Positions 16,028-23,461 of a stretch of 46,066 bases of DNA are shown piece after piece. The notes below the pieces were generated by a model that saw only the letters and a list, made by a program, of their open reading frames with translations, searched no databases and was not told the DNA's origin. Where the stretch lies: NCBI GenBank assembly GCA_013362785.1, contig JABFVM010000188.1, positions 1-46,066 on the forward strand. Direction: 5' to 3'. The translations under genes and the position numbers were made by a program. Numbering within the stretch: position 1 is the stretch's first letter; every line of letters begins with the position of its first letter. This stretch comes from Streptomyces sp. GTDB lineage: Bacteria; Actinomycetota; Actinomycetes; Streptomycetales; Streptomycetaceae.

Positions 16028-17269
16028 TCATTTGTACAGCAGGTACTCCTTGCGCATCCGCCGGAACGCCGCGAGCTCCTGCTGCCAGCCCGCGACCACC
16101 TCGTCGGTGCTCGCGCCCGCGTCGATCGTCGTGCGGACGAGGGTGGACCCGGTGAGCTTGTCGATCCAGTTGTCGGAGCGCCAGGCGAAGCCGCTCCAGG
16201 CCTTCTTGGCGGTCACCAGCAGGGCGATACCGGTGCGGACGGGGTCGTAGGCGGCGCGGTCGTGGACGTGGATCTGGACACCGCCGATGGTCTTGCCCTG
16301 GAACTTGGAGAAGGTGGGCGCGAAGTACGCCTCCCGGAAGTGCACGCCTGGCAGGCCGAGCTCATTGGCCGCCGCCGCCCAGCGGCCGTCGATGCCTTCC
16401 GCGCCGAGCAGTTCGAAGGGGCGGGTGGTGCCGCGGCCCTCCGAGAGGTTCGTGCCCTCGAAGAGACAGGTCCCGGAGTAGACGAGGGCGGTGTCCGGGG
16501 TGGGCATGTTCGGGCTCGGCGGCACCCAGGGCAGGCCCCAGGCGTCGTAGAACTCGGACCGCTTCCAGCCCGTCATCCGTACGGTCTCCAGGGGGACCGG
16601 GGTGGTCAGGAACTCCGCGTTGAACAGTCGTGCCAGCTCGGCGACCGTCATGCCGTGCGCCTGGGATATGGGCTGGCGGCCCACGAAGGTGGCGAACTCC
16701 TTGTGCAGGACCGGGCCTTGGGCCGCTCGTCCGGTGACCGGGTTCGGGCGGTCCAGTACGACGAAGCGTTTGGCTGCCAGCTGGGCCGCCTCCATGCAGT
16801 CGTAGAGGGTCCAGATGTAGGTGTAGAAGCGGGCGCCCACGTCCTGGATGTCGAAGACGACGGTGTCGACGCCGGAGGTGGTGAAGATGTCGGCGAGGGG
16901 GCGGCCGCTCTTCAGGTACGTGTCGTAGACCGGCAGGCCCGTCGCCGGGTCGTCGTAGCGGCCTTCCGAGCCGCCTGCCTGGGCGGTGCCTCTGAAGCCG
17001 TGTTCGGGGCCGAAGACGGCGGTCAGGTTCACGCGGTCGTCCGCGTGCATGACGTCGACGATGTGGCGGACGTCTCGGGTCACTCCGGTGGGGTTGGTGA
17101 CGATTCCGACGCGTCGGCCGCTGAGGGTTTTGTAACCGTCTGCCGCGAGCCGCTCGAAGCCGGTTCGCAAGGTTCCGTGGCGCTCGGATGCCGAAGCTGA
17201 TGAAGGAAGGGCTGCTGCTGCCGTTGTCGCTGCGAGGAGGGCTCGTCTGGATAGGCGCATGGGGGGCAC
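16028..17269 (-). CDS. Tat-exported exo-beta-N-acetylmuramidase NamZ-like (DUF1343, GH171)
   Basis: The 413-residue protein has an N-terminal twin-arginine signal (LSRRALLAATTAAAALPSSASA, residues ~6-27), so the enzyme acts outside the membrane. The mature part matches DUF1343: GRRVGIVTNPTGVTRD, AVFGPEHGFRGTAQAG, LPVYDTYLKSGRP, VVFDIQDVGARFYTYIWTL and RPNPVTGR. The family founder NamZ of Bacillus subtilis removes terminal MurNAc from peptidoglycan fragments for cell-wall recycling. The start is GTG 17269, with GGGAG at correct spacing, or ATG 17260; the GTG looks better supported. No MurNAc uptake genes are adjacent. A copy of the 33-base dispersed repeat lies just upstream. Confidence 0.87.
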   Translation of the reverse strand: MPPMRLSRRALLAATTAAAALPSSASASERHGTLRTGFERLAADGYKTLSGRRVGIVTNPTGVTRDVRHIVDVMHADDRVNLTAVFGPEHGFRGTAQAGGSEGRYDDPATGLPVYDTYLKSGRPLADIFTTSGVDTVVFDIQDVGARFYTYIWTLYDCMEAAQLAAKRFVVLDRPNPVTGRAAQGPVLHKEFATFVGRQPISQAHGMTVAELARLFNAEFLTTPVPLETVRMTGWKRSEFYDAWGLPWVPPSPNMPTPDTALVYSGTCLFEGTNLSEGRGTTRPFELLGAEGIDGRWAAAANELGLPGVHFREAYFAPTFSKFQGKTIGGVQIHVHDRAAYDPVRTGIALLVTAKKAWSGFAWRSDNWIDKLTGSTLVRTTIDAGASTDEVVAGWQQELAAFRRMRKEYLLYK

Positions 17270-17307
17270 GGTATTGCTCCCGCAGGTTGTGGGAAAGGTG
17301 CCGGTGG

Positions 17308-17354
17308 GTCGTGGCTTGTCGCGCAGTTCCCCGCGCCCCTTGAGGGCGTTGCAG
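17308..17354. repeat. Dispersed Streptomyces-type intergenic repeat, copy 2
   Basis: Bases 17308-17340 are the exact inverted copy of 3446-3478. As in copy 1, an inverted repeat (ACGCCC/GGGGCGC read on the minus strand) precedes the core. It lies between the divergent NamZ and SDR genes, so here it cannot simply be a downstream terminator. Confidence 0.75.
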
Positions 17355-17371
17355 TCACCCTTCCTTGTTAC

Positions 17372-17389
17372 ATACCGACCGGTTAGTCT
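17372..17389. promoter_or_regulatory. Probable TetR operator upstream of the SDR/acyl-CoA synthetase operon
   Basis: ATACCGACCGGTTAGTCT matches the operator-like palindrome upstream of the APH gene (read on its coding strand, 22911-22894) at 13 of 18 positions, including the complete ATACCGAC half-site and the following GGT. It ends 36 bases before the SDR ATG, over the expected promoter. The right half is degenerate. The TetR encoded in the same operon is the likely binder. Confidence 0.58.
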
Positions 17390-17424
17390 GGGCCTCGCAA
17401 GGGAGCCGCAGTCGAAGGAGATCG

Positions 17425-18198
17425 ATGGTGGAAGCCGTTCAAGGTGCCGGAGTCGTCGTTACCGGGGCTGGGGGTGGCATCGGGGCGGCTCTTGCGCGGC
17501 GCTTTGCCGCTGAGGGGGCTCGGGTCGTCGTCAATGATCTGGATGCCGGGAAGGCAGAGGCGGTCGCCGGTGAGATCGGTGGGATCGCCGTTCCCGGTGA
17601 CGCCTCCGCCGTTGTCGGTGAGGCCCGGGACGCGCTCGGTGGTGTGGTCGACGTGTACTGCGCCAACGCCGGCGTCGCCTTCGGTGACGACGGGGCGGGG
17701 CAGACGGTCGACGAGAAGGCGTGGGCGACGTCCTGGGACGTCAATGTCATGGCACATGTGCGTGCCGCCAATGAGCTGCTTCCGGCCTGGCTGGAGCGAG
17801 GCAGCGGGCGGTTCGTGTCGACCGTGTCCGCCGCCGGGCTGCTCACCATGATCGGTGCCGCGCCCTACGCCGTCACCAAGCACGGTGCCTACGCCTTCGC
17901 CGAGTATCTGTCGCTGACCTACCGGCACCGTGGGATCAAGGTGCACGCCATCTGTCCGCAGGGCGTGCGCACCGACATGCTGGACGCCACCGGCAGCGCC
18001 GGGGACCTGGTGCTGAAGCCCACCGCCATCGCGCCGGAGGATGTGGCGGACGCCCTGTTCAAGGGCATGGAGGAGGACCGCTTCCTGATCCTCCCGCACC
18101 CCGACGTCGCCGGTTACTACCAGGCGCGGGCCGCCGAGCCCGACCGCTGGCTGGGCAACATGAACCACCTCCAGCAGAAGTGGGAGGCGAACCGGTGA
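17425..18198 (+). CDS. Short-chain dehydrogenase/reductase (SDR), first gene of acyl-CoA operon
   Basis: The 257-residue classical SDR has the nucleotide-binding motif VVVTGAGGGIGAALARRF near the N-terminus, the CANAG strand motif and the catalytic Ser...Tyr-X3-Lys (STVSAAG, then APYAVTKHG). It should oxidise or reduce a hydroxyl/keto group with NAD(P)H. ATG 17425 has GAAGGAG upstream; the frame extends to 17365 but that covers the operator. It overlaps the acyl-CoA synthetase by four bases (GTGA), so the two are translationally coupled. By analogy with LvaD of Pseudomonas putida it could interconvert a 4-keto- and 4-hydroxyacyl-CoA; this is inferred from the gene set, not from the sequence of the active site. 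Confidence 0.9.
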   Translation: MVEAVQGAGVVVTGAGGGIGAALARRFAAEGARVVVNDLDAGKAEAVAGEIGGIAVPGDASAVVGEARDALGGVVDVYCANAGVAFGDDGAGQTVDEKAWATSWDVNVMAHVRAANELLPAWLERGSGRFVSTVSAAGLLTMIGAAPYAVTKHGAYAFAEYLSLTYRHRGIKVHAICPQGVRTDMLDATGSAGDLVLKPTAIAPEDVADALFKGMEEDRFLILPHPDVAGYYQARAAEPDRWLGNMNHLQQKWEANR

Positions 18199-19868
18199 CC
18201 GACGCCCCCGCCTCCCGTTACGCGGCCAAGCCCTGGCTCGCGCTGCTCAGCGACGCCCAGCGCGCCTCCATCGACCCCGCCGACTCCCTCGTGCACGCCC
18301 TGCGCCGGGCCGCCGCCGAGACCCCGGACCGTGTCTTCCTCGCCTACTTCGACGGCCGCCTGACCTACCGCGAGGTCGACGAGCTCAGCGACTCCGTCGC
18401 CGGGCACCTCGCCGCCCGCGGTCTGGAGCGCGGCGACCGCGTGGCGATCCTGCTGCAGAACTCCCCGCACTTCGTGCTCGCCCTGCTCGGCGCCTGGAAG
18501 GCGGGGGCGGTCGTCGTGCCCGTCAACCCGATGTACAAGTCGGGCGAGGTCGCGCATGTCCTGCGGGACGGCGAGGTGGCCGCGCTGATCTGCTCCGACC
18601 GGGCCTGGGAGTCGTATCTGCGCGAGACGGCGGCCGACTCGCCGGTGCGGATCGTGCTCACCGGATGCGAGTTGGACTTCCAAACTCGCAGTGACGCGCG
18701 CGTACTGAGCTTCGAGCGGCTGCCGCAGGCCGGTGACGCCGACGATCTGACGGCCGTCGCCCGTGCCGGGTACAAGGCTCCCGAGGGCCGTGACGCCGGC
18801 CCGTCCGACATCGCGCTGATCAGCTACACCTCGGGCACCAGCGGCACCCCCAAGGGCGCCACCAACACGCACGGCAACATCATGTACAACGCCGAGCGGC
18901 AGGCGACCGGCCTTGAACTGCCCGAGGCGCCCGTCTACTTCGCGCTGGCGCCCCTGTTCCACATCACCGGTATGGTCTGCCAGCTCGGTGCCTGCCTGGA
19001 CAGCGCGGGGACGCTGGTGCTGGCGTACCGGTTCGAGGCGGGCGTCGTGCTCGACGCGTTCGCCGAGCACGGGCCGCACTACACGGTCGGCCCGTCGACC
19101 GCCTTCATGGCGCTGGCCGCCCACCCGGACGTCACCCGCGACCACTTCGCCTCCTTCCGGATGATCTCCTCGGGCGGCGCCCCGCTGCCGCCCGCCCTGG
19201 TCGAGAAGTTCCGGGCCGGCTTCGGGCCGTACATCCGCAACGGGTACGGGCTGACGGAGTGCACCGCCCCCTGCGCCTCCGTACCGCCCGGCCTGGAGGC
19301 TCCCGTCGACCCGGTCTCCGGCACGCTCGCCGTCGGGCTGCCCGGCCCCGAGACCGTCGTACGGATCGTCGACGACCAGGGCGCCGAGGTGCCCTTCGGG
19401 GAGCAGGGCGAGATCGTCGTACGCGGGCCGCAGGTCGTCCCGGGCTACTGGCGGCGCCCCGACGCCACCGCCGAGACCTTCCCGGACGGCGAGCTGCGCA
19501 CCGGTGACATCGGGTTCATGGACGAACAGGGCTGGCTGTACGTCGTCGACCGCAAGAAGGACATGATCAACGCGTCCGGCTTCAAGGTGTGGCCGCGCGA
19601 GGTCGAGGACGTGCTCTACACCCACCCCGCGGTGCGCGAGGCGGCCGTCGTGGGCGTGCCCGACGGGTACCGCGGGGAGACCGTCAAGGCGTACATCAGC
19701 CTCCGTCCGGGTGCGGAAACGGACCCCGACGCACTCGCCGAGTACTGCCGGGAGAGACTGGCCGCCTACAAATATCCGCGGCAGGTGGAGGTCCTGCCCG
19801 ACTTGCCCAAGACGGCGAGTGGGAAGATCCTCCGTCGGGAACTTCGTTCCCGTGCGAACGACGGCTAG
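18195..19868 (+). CDS. Acyl-CoA synthetase (AMP-forming)
   Basis: The 557-residue member of the ANL superfamily activates a carboxylic acid to the adenylate and then to the CoA thioester. Motifs in order are the P-loop ISYTSGTSGTPKGA, the core YGLTECTAP, ELRTGDIGFMD, the hinge DRKKDMINASGFKVWP and the catalytic Lys544 in PKTASGKILRREL. GTG 18195 overlaps the SDR stop (GTGA) and has GGAGG seven bases upstream; a GTG at 18180 is less likely. It is 55 bases upstream of the TetR gene. In the proposed pathway it takes the LvaE role, loading levulinate or a 4-hydroxy acid onto CoA (inference). Confidence 0.93.
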   Translation: MTDAPASRYAAKPWLALLSDAQRASIDPADSLVHALRRAAAETPDRVFLAYFDGRLTYREVDELSDSVAGHLAARGLERGDRVAILLQNSPHFVLALLGAWKAGAVVVPVNPMYKSGEVAHVLRDGEVAALICSDRAWESYLRETAADSPVRIVLTGCELDFQTRSDARVLSFERLPQAGDADDLTAVARAGYKAPEGRDAGPSDIALISYTSGTSGTPKGATNTHGNIMYNAERQATGLELPEAPVYFALAPLFHITGMVCQLGACLDSAGTLVLAYRFEAGVVLDAFAEHGPHYTVGPSTAFMALAAHPDVTRDHFASFRMISSGGAPLPPALVEKFRAGFGPYIRNGYGLTECTAPCASVPPGLEAPVDPVSGTLAVGLPGPETVVRIVDDQGAEVPFGEQGEIVVRGPQVVPGYWRRPDATAETFPDGELRTGDIGFMDEQGWLYVVDRKKDMINASGFKVWPREVEDVLYTHPAVREAAVVGVPDGYRGETVKAYISLRPGAETDPDALAEYCRERLAAYKYPRQVEVLPDLPKTASGKILRRELRSRANDG

Positions 19869-19923
19869 ACGGCAGACGGCGACACGGCAAGCGGAACATC
19901 TCGGAAGGGCAGGTGGCGGCACA

Positions 19924-20517
19924 GTGGCCAGGACGACGGACGGTGACGGTACGCCCGTCCCGCAGCGGCTGCTCGCCGCCGCCACCCGGCTCTTCGCCGA
20001 GCGGGGATACGACCGCACCTCGGTGCAGGAGATCGTCGAGGCGGCCGGCGTCACCAAGGGGGCGCTGTACCACTACTTCGGCTCCAAGGACGACCTCCTG
20101 CACGAGGTGTACGCGCGTGTGCTGCGCGTTCAGCAGGAGCGGCTCGACGCGTTCGCGGGCGCCGACGAGCCCATCGAGAAGCGGCTCAGAGGCGCGGCCG
20201 CCGACGTCGTCGTCACGACCATCGAGAACCTCGACGACGCGATGATCTTCTTCCGCTCGATGCACCATCTGAGCCCGGAGAAGAACAAGCAGGTGCGCGC
20301 CGAGCGCCGGCGCTACCACGAACGCTTCCGTGCGCTCGTGGAAGAGGGCCAGGAGTCGGGCGTCTTCTCCAAGGCGACCCCGGCCGACCTGGTGGTGGAC
20401 TACCACTTCGGCTCCGTCCACCATCTGTCGACCTGGTACCGCCCCGACGGTCCGATGACCCCCCAGCAGGTCGCCGACCACCTGGCCGACCTGCTGCTGC
20501 GCGCACTGCGTCCCTGA
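19924..20517 (+). CDS. TetR-family regulator of the acyl-CoA cluster
   Basis: The 197-residue regulator has the DNA-binding domain QRLLAAATRLFAERGYDRTSVQEIVEAAGVTKGALYHYFGSKDDLL at residues ~12-56, followed by a helical C-terminal domain with RSMHHLSPEKNKQVRAERRRYHERF, resembling KstR2-like regulators that sense acyl-CoA. GTG 19924 (VARTTDG) is preceded by AAGGGCAGG; the frame is open further upstream into the synthetase gene. It is the third gene of the SDR-synthetase operon and converges with the APH-ACAD operon. Related operator-like sequences precede both operons, so this is probably their common repressor. Confidence 0.9.
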   Translation: MARTTDGDGTPVPQRLLAAATRLFAERGYDRTSVQEIVEAAGVTKGALYHYFGSKDDLLHEVYARVLRVQQERLDAFAGADEPIEKRLRGAAADVVVTTIENLDDAMIFFRSMHHLSPEKNKQVRAERRRYHERFRALVEEGQESGVFSKATPADLVVDYHFGSVHHLSTWYRPDGPMTPQQVADHLADLLLRALRP

Positions 20518-20531
20518 AGGCGTACTCAACA

Positions 20532-20570
20532 GGCGCATGTGCGAGGCGCATGCGTGAGGCGCATGGGTAA
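20532..20570. repeat. Three tandem 13-base repeats before a terminator
   Basis: GGCGCATGTGCGA, GGCGCATGCGTGA and GGCGCATGGGTAA are consecutive imperfect copies in the gap between the convergent TetR and acyl-CoA dehydrogenase genes. The last copy runs into the terminator stem that begins at 20567. Confidence 0.75.
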
Positions 20571-20600
20571 GGGGCGACCGCTATTGCGGCCGCCCCTTAC
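20567..20600. terminator. Strong bidirectional terminator between convergent operons
   Basis: GTAAGGGGCG (20567-20576) pairs perfectly with CGCCCCTTAC (20591-20600); after one A.C mismatch the stem continues CCGC/GCGG around a TATT loop. The hairpin lies in the 93-base gap between two stop codons and can serve both strands. Confidence 0.82.
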
Positions 20601-20610
20601 ATACGTCCAG

Positions 20611-21825
20611 TTACAGGTACTTCTTCAACTCCCGCCTCGCCAGCGACCGCTGGTGCACCTCGTCCGGGCCGTCGGCGATCATCAGCGTCCGCGCCGAGGC
20701 GTACAGCTCGGCCAGCGGGAAGTCCTGGCTCACGCCACCCGCGCCGTGCAGCTGGATCGCGCGGTCGAGGATGTCGACCACCGCACGCGGCGTGGCGATC
20801 TTGATGGCCTGGATCTCGGTGTGGGCGCCCTTGTTGCCGACGGTGTCCATCAGCCAGGCCGTCTTCAGCACCAGCAGGCGCAGCTGCTCGACCGTCACGC
20901 GCGCGTCGGCGATCCAGTTGTGCACCACGCCCTGCTGGGCCAGCGCCTTGCCGAACGCGGTACGGGACGCGGCCCGGCGGCACATCAGCTCGATCGCCCG
21001 CTCGGCCATGCCGATCAGCCGCATGCAGTGGTGGATCCGGCCCGGACCGAGCCGCGCCTGCGCGATGGCGAAGCCGCCGCCCTCCTCGCCGATGAGGTTG
21101 GCCGCCGGCACGCGCGCGTGGTCGAAGATCACCTCGGCGTGGCCGCCGTGGGAGTGGTCCTCGTAGCCGAAGACCTGCATCGCGCGCTTGACCGTGACCC
21201 CCGGGGTGTCGCGGGGGACCAGGATCATGGACTGCTGGCGGCGGATGTCGGCGCCGTCCGGGTCCGTCTTGCCCATCACGATGAAGATCTTGCAGTCCGG
21301 GTTCATCGCCCCGGAGATGTACCACTTGCGGCCGGTGATGACGTACTCGTCGCCGTCCCGCTCGATGTACGTCGTGATGTTGGTGGCGTCCGAGGAGGCC
21401 ACGTCCGGCTCGGTCATCGCGAACGCCGAGCGGATCTCACCGGCGAGCAGCGGCTCCAGCCACTGCTTCTTCTGCTGCTCGTCGGCGAACTGGGTCAGCA
21501 CCTCCATGTTCCCGGTGTCGGGCGCCGCGCAGTTCGTCGCGGTGGGCGCCAGATGCGGGGAGCGGCCGGTGATCTCGGCCAGCGGGGCGTACTGGAGGTT
21601 GGTGAGCCCGGCGCCGTACTCGGCGTCGGGGAGGAAGAGGTTCCACAGGCCCTGCCTGCGCGCCTCCGCCTTCAGCTCCCCGACCACGGCCGGCGTGTCC
21701 CACGGGGACGCGAGCGCGGCCCGCTGCTCCTCCGCGACCGCCTCGGCCGGATAGACGTACTCGTCCATGAAGGCCAGCAGCTTGGCCCGCAGTTCCTCGG
21801 TGCGTGCGTCGAACGCGAAGTCCAT
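20611..21825 (-). CDS. Acyl-CoA dehydrogenase of the ACAD10/ACAD11 type
   Basis: The 404-residue FAD protein has the standard three ACAD domains: FAMTEPDVASSDATNI and RKWYISGAMNPDCKIF in the middle domain, RTAFGKALAQQGVVHNWIADARV and QLHGAGGVSQDFPLAELYA in the C-terminal domain. At the catalytic position it has Asp385 (IADGPDEVHQRSL) instead of the usual Glu, as in the ACAD10/11 subgroup. This length and the GPDEVH tail also match that group. It follows the APH-like kinase by six bases on the same strand, the same order as the kinase and dehydrogenase domains fused in human ACAD10 and ACAD11. LvaC of Pseudomonas putida is the bacterial parallel. Proposed role: conversion of a phosphorylated hydroxyacyl-CoA to an enoyl-CoA. 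Confidence 0.9.
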   Translation of the reverse strand: MDFAFDARTEELRAKLLAFMDEYVYPAEAVAEEQRAALASPWDTPAVVGELKAEARRQGLWNLFLPDAEYGAGLTNLQYAPLAEITGRSPHLAPTATNCAAPDTGNMEVLTQFADEQQKKQWLEPLLAGEIRSAFAMTEPDVASSDATNITTYIERDGDEYVITGRKWYISGAMNPDCKIFIVMGKTDPDGADIRRQQSMILVPRDTPGVTVKRAMQVFGYEDHSHGGHAEVIFDHARVPAANLIGEEGGGFAIAQARLGPGRIHHCMRLIGMAERAIELMCRRAASRTAFGKALAQQGVVHNWIADARVTVEQLRLLVLKTAWLMDTVGNKGAHTEIQAIKIATPRAVVDILDRAIQLHGAGGVSQDFPLAELYASARTLMIADGPDEVHQRSLARRELKKYL

Positions 21826-21831
21826 GGCGGA

Positions 21832-22854
21832 TCAGCCTTCCTGGAGGGTGGTGAGGCCGTGCTCGATGAAGACCGGGACCAGGTCGCCGATGCGGTCGAA
21901 GCCGCGGCCCACCGTCTGGCCCAGCGTGTAGCGGTAGTGGATGCCCTCCAGGATCACCGCGAGCTTGAACCAGGCGAACGCCGTGTACCAGGAGACCGCG
22001 GAGACGTCGCGCCCGGAGCGTTCGGCGTACCGCTGGATCAGTTCGGCGGGCGCGGGGTGCCCGGGTGCCTGGGCGGTCGTGGAGACCGGCGAGTTCGGCA
22101 TGCTCAGCGGCATGCTGTACATCACCAGCAGCCCCAGGTCGGTCAGCGGGTCGCCGAGCGTCGACATCTCCCAGTCGAGGATCGCCTTGATCTTGTCGTC
22201 GTCCCCGATGAGCACGTTGTCGAGCCGGTAGTCGCCGTGCACGACGGCCGGTGCGGGCGAGGCCGGCAGTTGCCGTCCGAGCGTCGCGTGCAGCTCGTCG
22301 ATGCCGGCGAGCTCGCGGTTGCGGGAGGCGTCCAGCTGCTTGCCCCAGCGGCGCAGCTGGCGGTCCAGGAAGCCCTCGGGGCGGCCGAAGTCCGCGAGGC
22401 CCACCGACGCGGGGTCCACGGCGTGCAGCTCGACGAGGGTGTCCACGAGCCCCAGCACCGCGTCCCGGGTGCGCTCCGGGCCGAGCGGGGCCAGCTGGTC
22501 GGCGGTGCGGTACGGGGTGCCCTCGACGAACTCCATGACGTAGAACGGCGCCCCGAGCACCTCCTCGTCCTCGCACAGCAGCACCGGCCGCGGCACCGGC
22601 ACGCTCGTCGGGTGCAGGGCGCTGATCACCCGGTGCTCGCGCTTCATGTCGTGCGCCGTGGCGAGGACATGGCCGAGCGGGGGGCGCCGTACGACCCACT
22701 TCGAGGTGCCGTCGGAGACCGCGTAGGTGAGGTTCGACCGTCCACCCTCGATCAGCCGTCCGGTCAGCGGACCCTGCGCCAGACCGGGCTGCTCGCGCCC
22801 GAGCAGGCCGCGCAGCCGTTCGAGATCGAGTCCGGGCGGATGGTCGGTGCTCAT
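21832..22854 (-). CDS. APH-like kinase (phosphotransferase family), LvaA/ACAD11 N-domain type
   Basis: The 340-residue aminoglycoside-phosphotransferase-fold protein begins with a glycine-rich EGGRSNLTYAV loop and KWVVRRPP (residues ~36-60). The catalytic loop is HGDYRLDN (Asp208, Asn213) and the metal-binding Asp227 is in ILDWEMSTLGDP. The pattern PPLGHVLATAHDMKREHRVI and the ILDWEMSTLGDPLTDLG motif are characteristic of the ACAD10/11-associated kinase group rather than antibiotic resistance enzymes. ATG 22854 has GGAG upstream. A palindrome 40 bases upstream (22894-22911) is the probable operator. It is the first gene of a two-gene operon with the acyl-CoA dehydrogenase. Proposed substrate: a 4-hydroxyacyl-CoA (inference). 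Confidence 0.88.
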   Translation of the reverse strand: MSTDHPPGLDLERLRGLLGREQPGLAQGPLTGRLIEGGRSNLTYAVSDGTSKWVVRRPPLGHVLATAHDMKREHRVISALHPTSVPVPRPVLLCEDEEVLGAPFYVMEFVEGTPYRTADQLAPLGPERTRDAVLGLVDTLVELHAVDPASVGLADFGRPEGFLDRQLRRWGKQLDASRNRELAGIDELHATLGRQLPASPAPAVVHGDYRLDNVLIGDDDKIKAILDWEMSTLGDPLTDLGLLVMYSMPLSMPNSPVSTTAQAPGHPAPAELIQRYAERSGRDVSAVSWYTAFAWFKLAVILEGIHYRYTLGQTVGRGFDRIGDLVPVFIEHGLTTLQEG

Positions 22855-22893
22855 ACAGCGCTCCTAAGGGCAGGTGAACGGACCTGACTCATG

Positions 22894-22911
22894 ATGCCGA
22901 CCAGTCGGTAT
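22894..22911. promoter_or_regulatory. Palindromic TetR operator upstream of the APH-ACAD operon
   Basis: ATGCCGACCAGTCGGTAT is an 8+2+8 inverted repeat with one mismatched pair. Read on the coding strand, the ATACCGAC half-site is identical to that at 17372-17379 upstream of the SDR operon. It lies 40 bases before the APH start codon, over the likely promoter. Confidence 0.68.
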
Positions 22912-22954
22912 GTAGTCCAGTGGAGGAGCCGAACGTGATCGGGGCCACCATAGG

Positions 22955-22992
22955 CCGACAGCTCCCCGCGCCGGACGCCGGGGAGCTGTCGG
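22955..22992 (-). terminator. Terminator downstream of the histidine-rich protein gene
   Basis: A 14-bp perfect stem CCGACAGCTCCCCG (22955-22968) / CGGGGAGCTGTCGG (22979-22992) with a ten-base loop lies 63 bases after the stop of the minus-strand histidine-rich gene and before the APH operator. A smaller GCCAGT/ACTGGC hairpin (23006-23024) lies between it and the gene. Confidence 0.75.
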
Positions 22993-23055
22993 AGGTGTCT
23001 TCTCGGCCAGTACGCCGAACTGGCGGGGCAGGTGAGGTCGGTGCGACCGATGGGC

Positions 23056-23352
23056 TCAGTGGTCGTCCCAGTGGCCGTCGTGGGCGGCGTGCCGGTGGCC
23101 GTCGTGGAGGTAGTCGACGTGGTCGCCGTGCAGGACGCTCTCGTGACCGCAGTCGGCGCCGTGCTGATGGCTGTGGCCCTCGTGTGCCACATGCCCGTCC
23201 GTCTCGCACTCGTCCCAGTGACCGGAGTGCTCACGGTGGAGGTGACCGTCGTGCGCGTAGTCGGTGTGGTCGCCGTGCGGCACCGCGGTGTGTCCGCAGG
23301 CGGGGCCGTGGGCGTGCGTGTGGGCGGGGTGTTCCACGTGCAGGGTCGTCAT
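23056..23352 (-). CDS. Small histidine-rich, probably metal-binding protein
   Basis: The 98-residue protein contains 27 histidines and is very acidic otherwise. It is built of a short HTHAHG leader and two tandem ~33-residue repeats that share the pattern CGH-X3-HGDH-X-DY-X-HDGH-X-H-X4-GHWD. The histidines and the single cysteines (C19, C49, C68) point to binding of zinc, nickel or copper as a store or chaperone; there is no signal peptide, so it is cytosolic. ATG 23352 is the start; an in-frame extension to 23472 would overlap the divergent oxidoreductase gene. I do not see a clear Zur box in the upstream gap. The family is found in Streptomyces, without a proven function that I know of. Confidence 0.8.
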   Translation of the reverse strand: MTTLHVEHPAHTHAHGPACGHTAVPHGDHTDYAHDGHLHREHSGHWDECETDGHVAHEGHSHQHGADCGHESVLHGDHVDYLHDGHRHAAHDGHWDDH

Positions 23353-23461
23353 GGTGCTCACCTTCGGGGCGGGTTTGTGACGTCGACAGGCTGCCACGCG
23401 AACGGCGCATATCGGGTCATTCGGCTTGCGTGGCGCCCCGCCACCCCAGAGGGTCGGATCC

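Noticed and set aside
21832..22854. Aminoglycoside resistance phosphotransferase
   Set aside because: The kinase motifs and the operon with an ACAD10/11-type dehydrogenase place it in the acyl-CoA-associated group, not among resistance enzymes.
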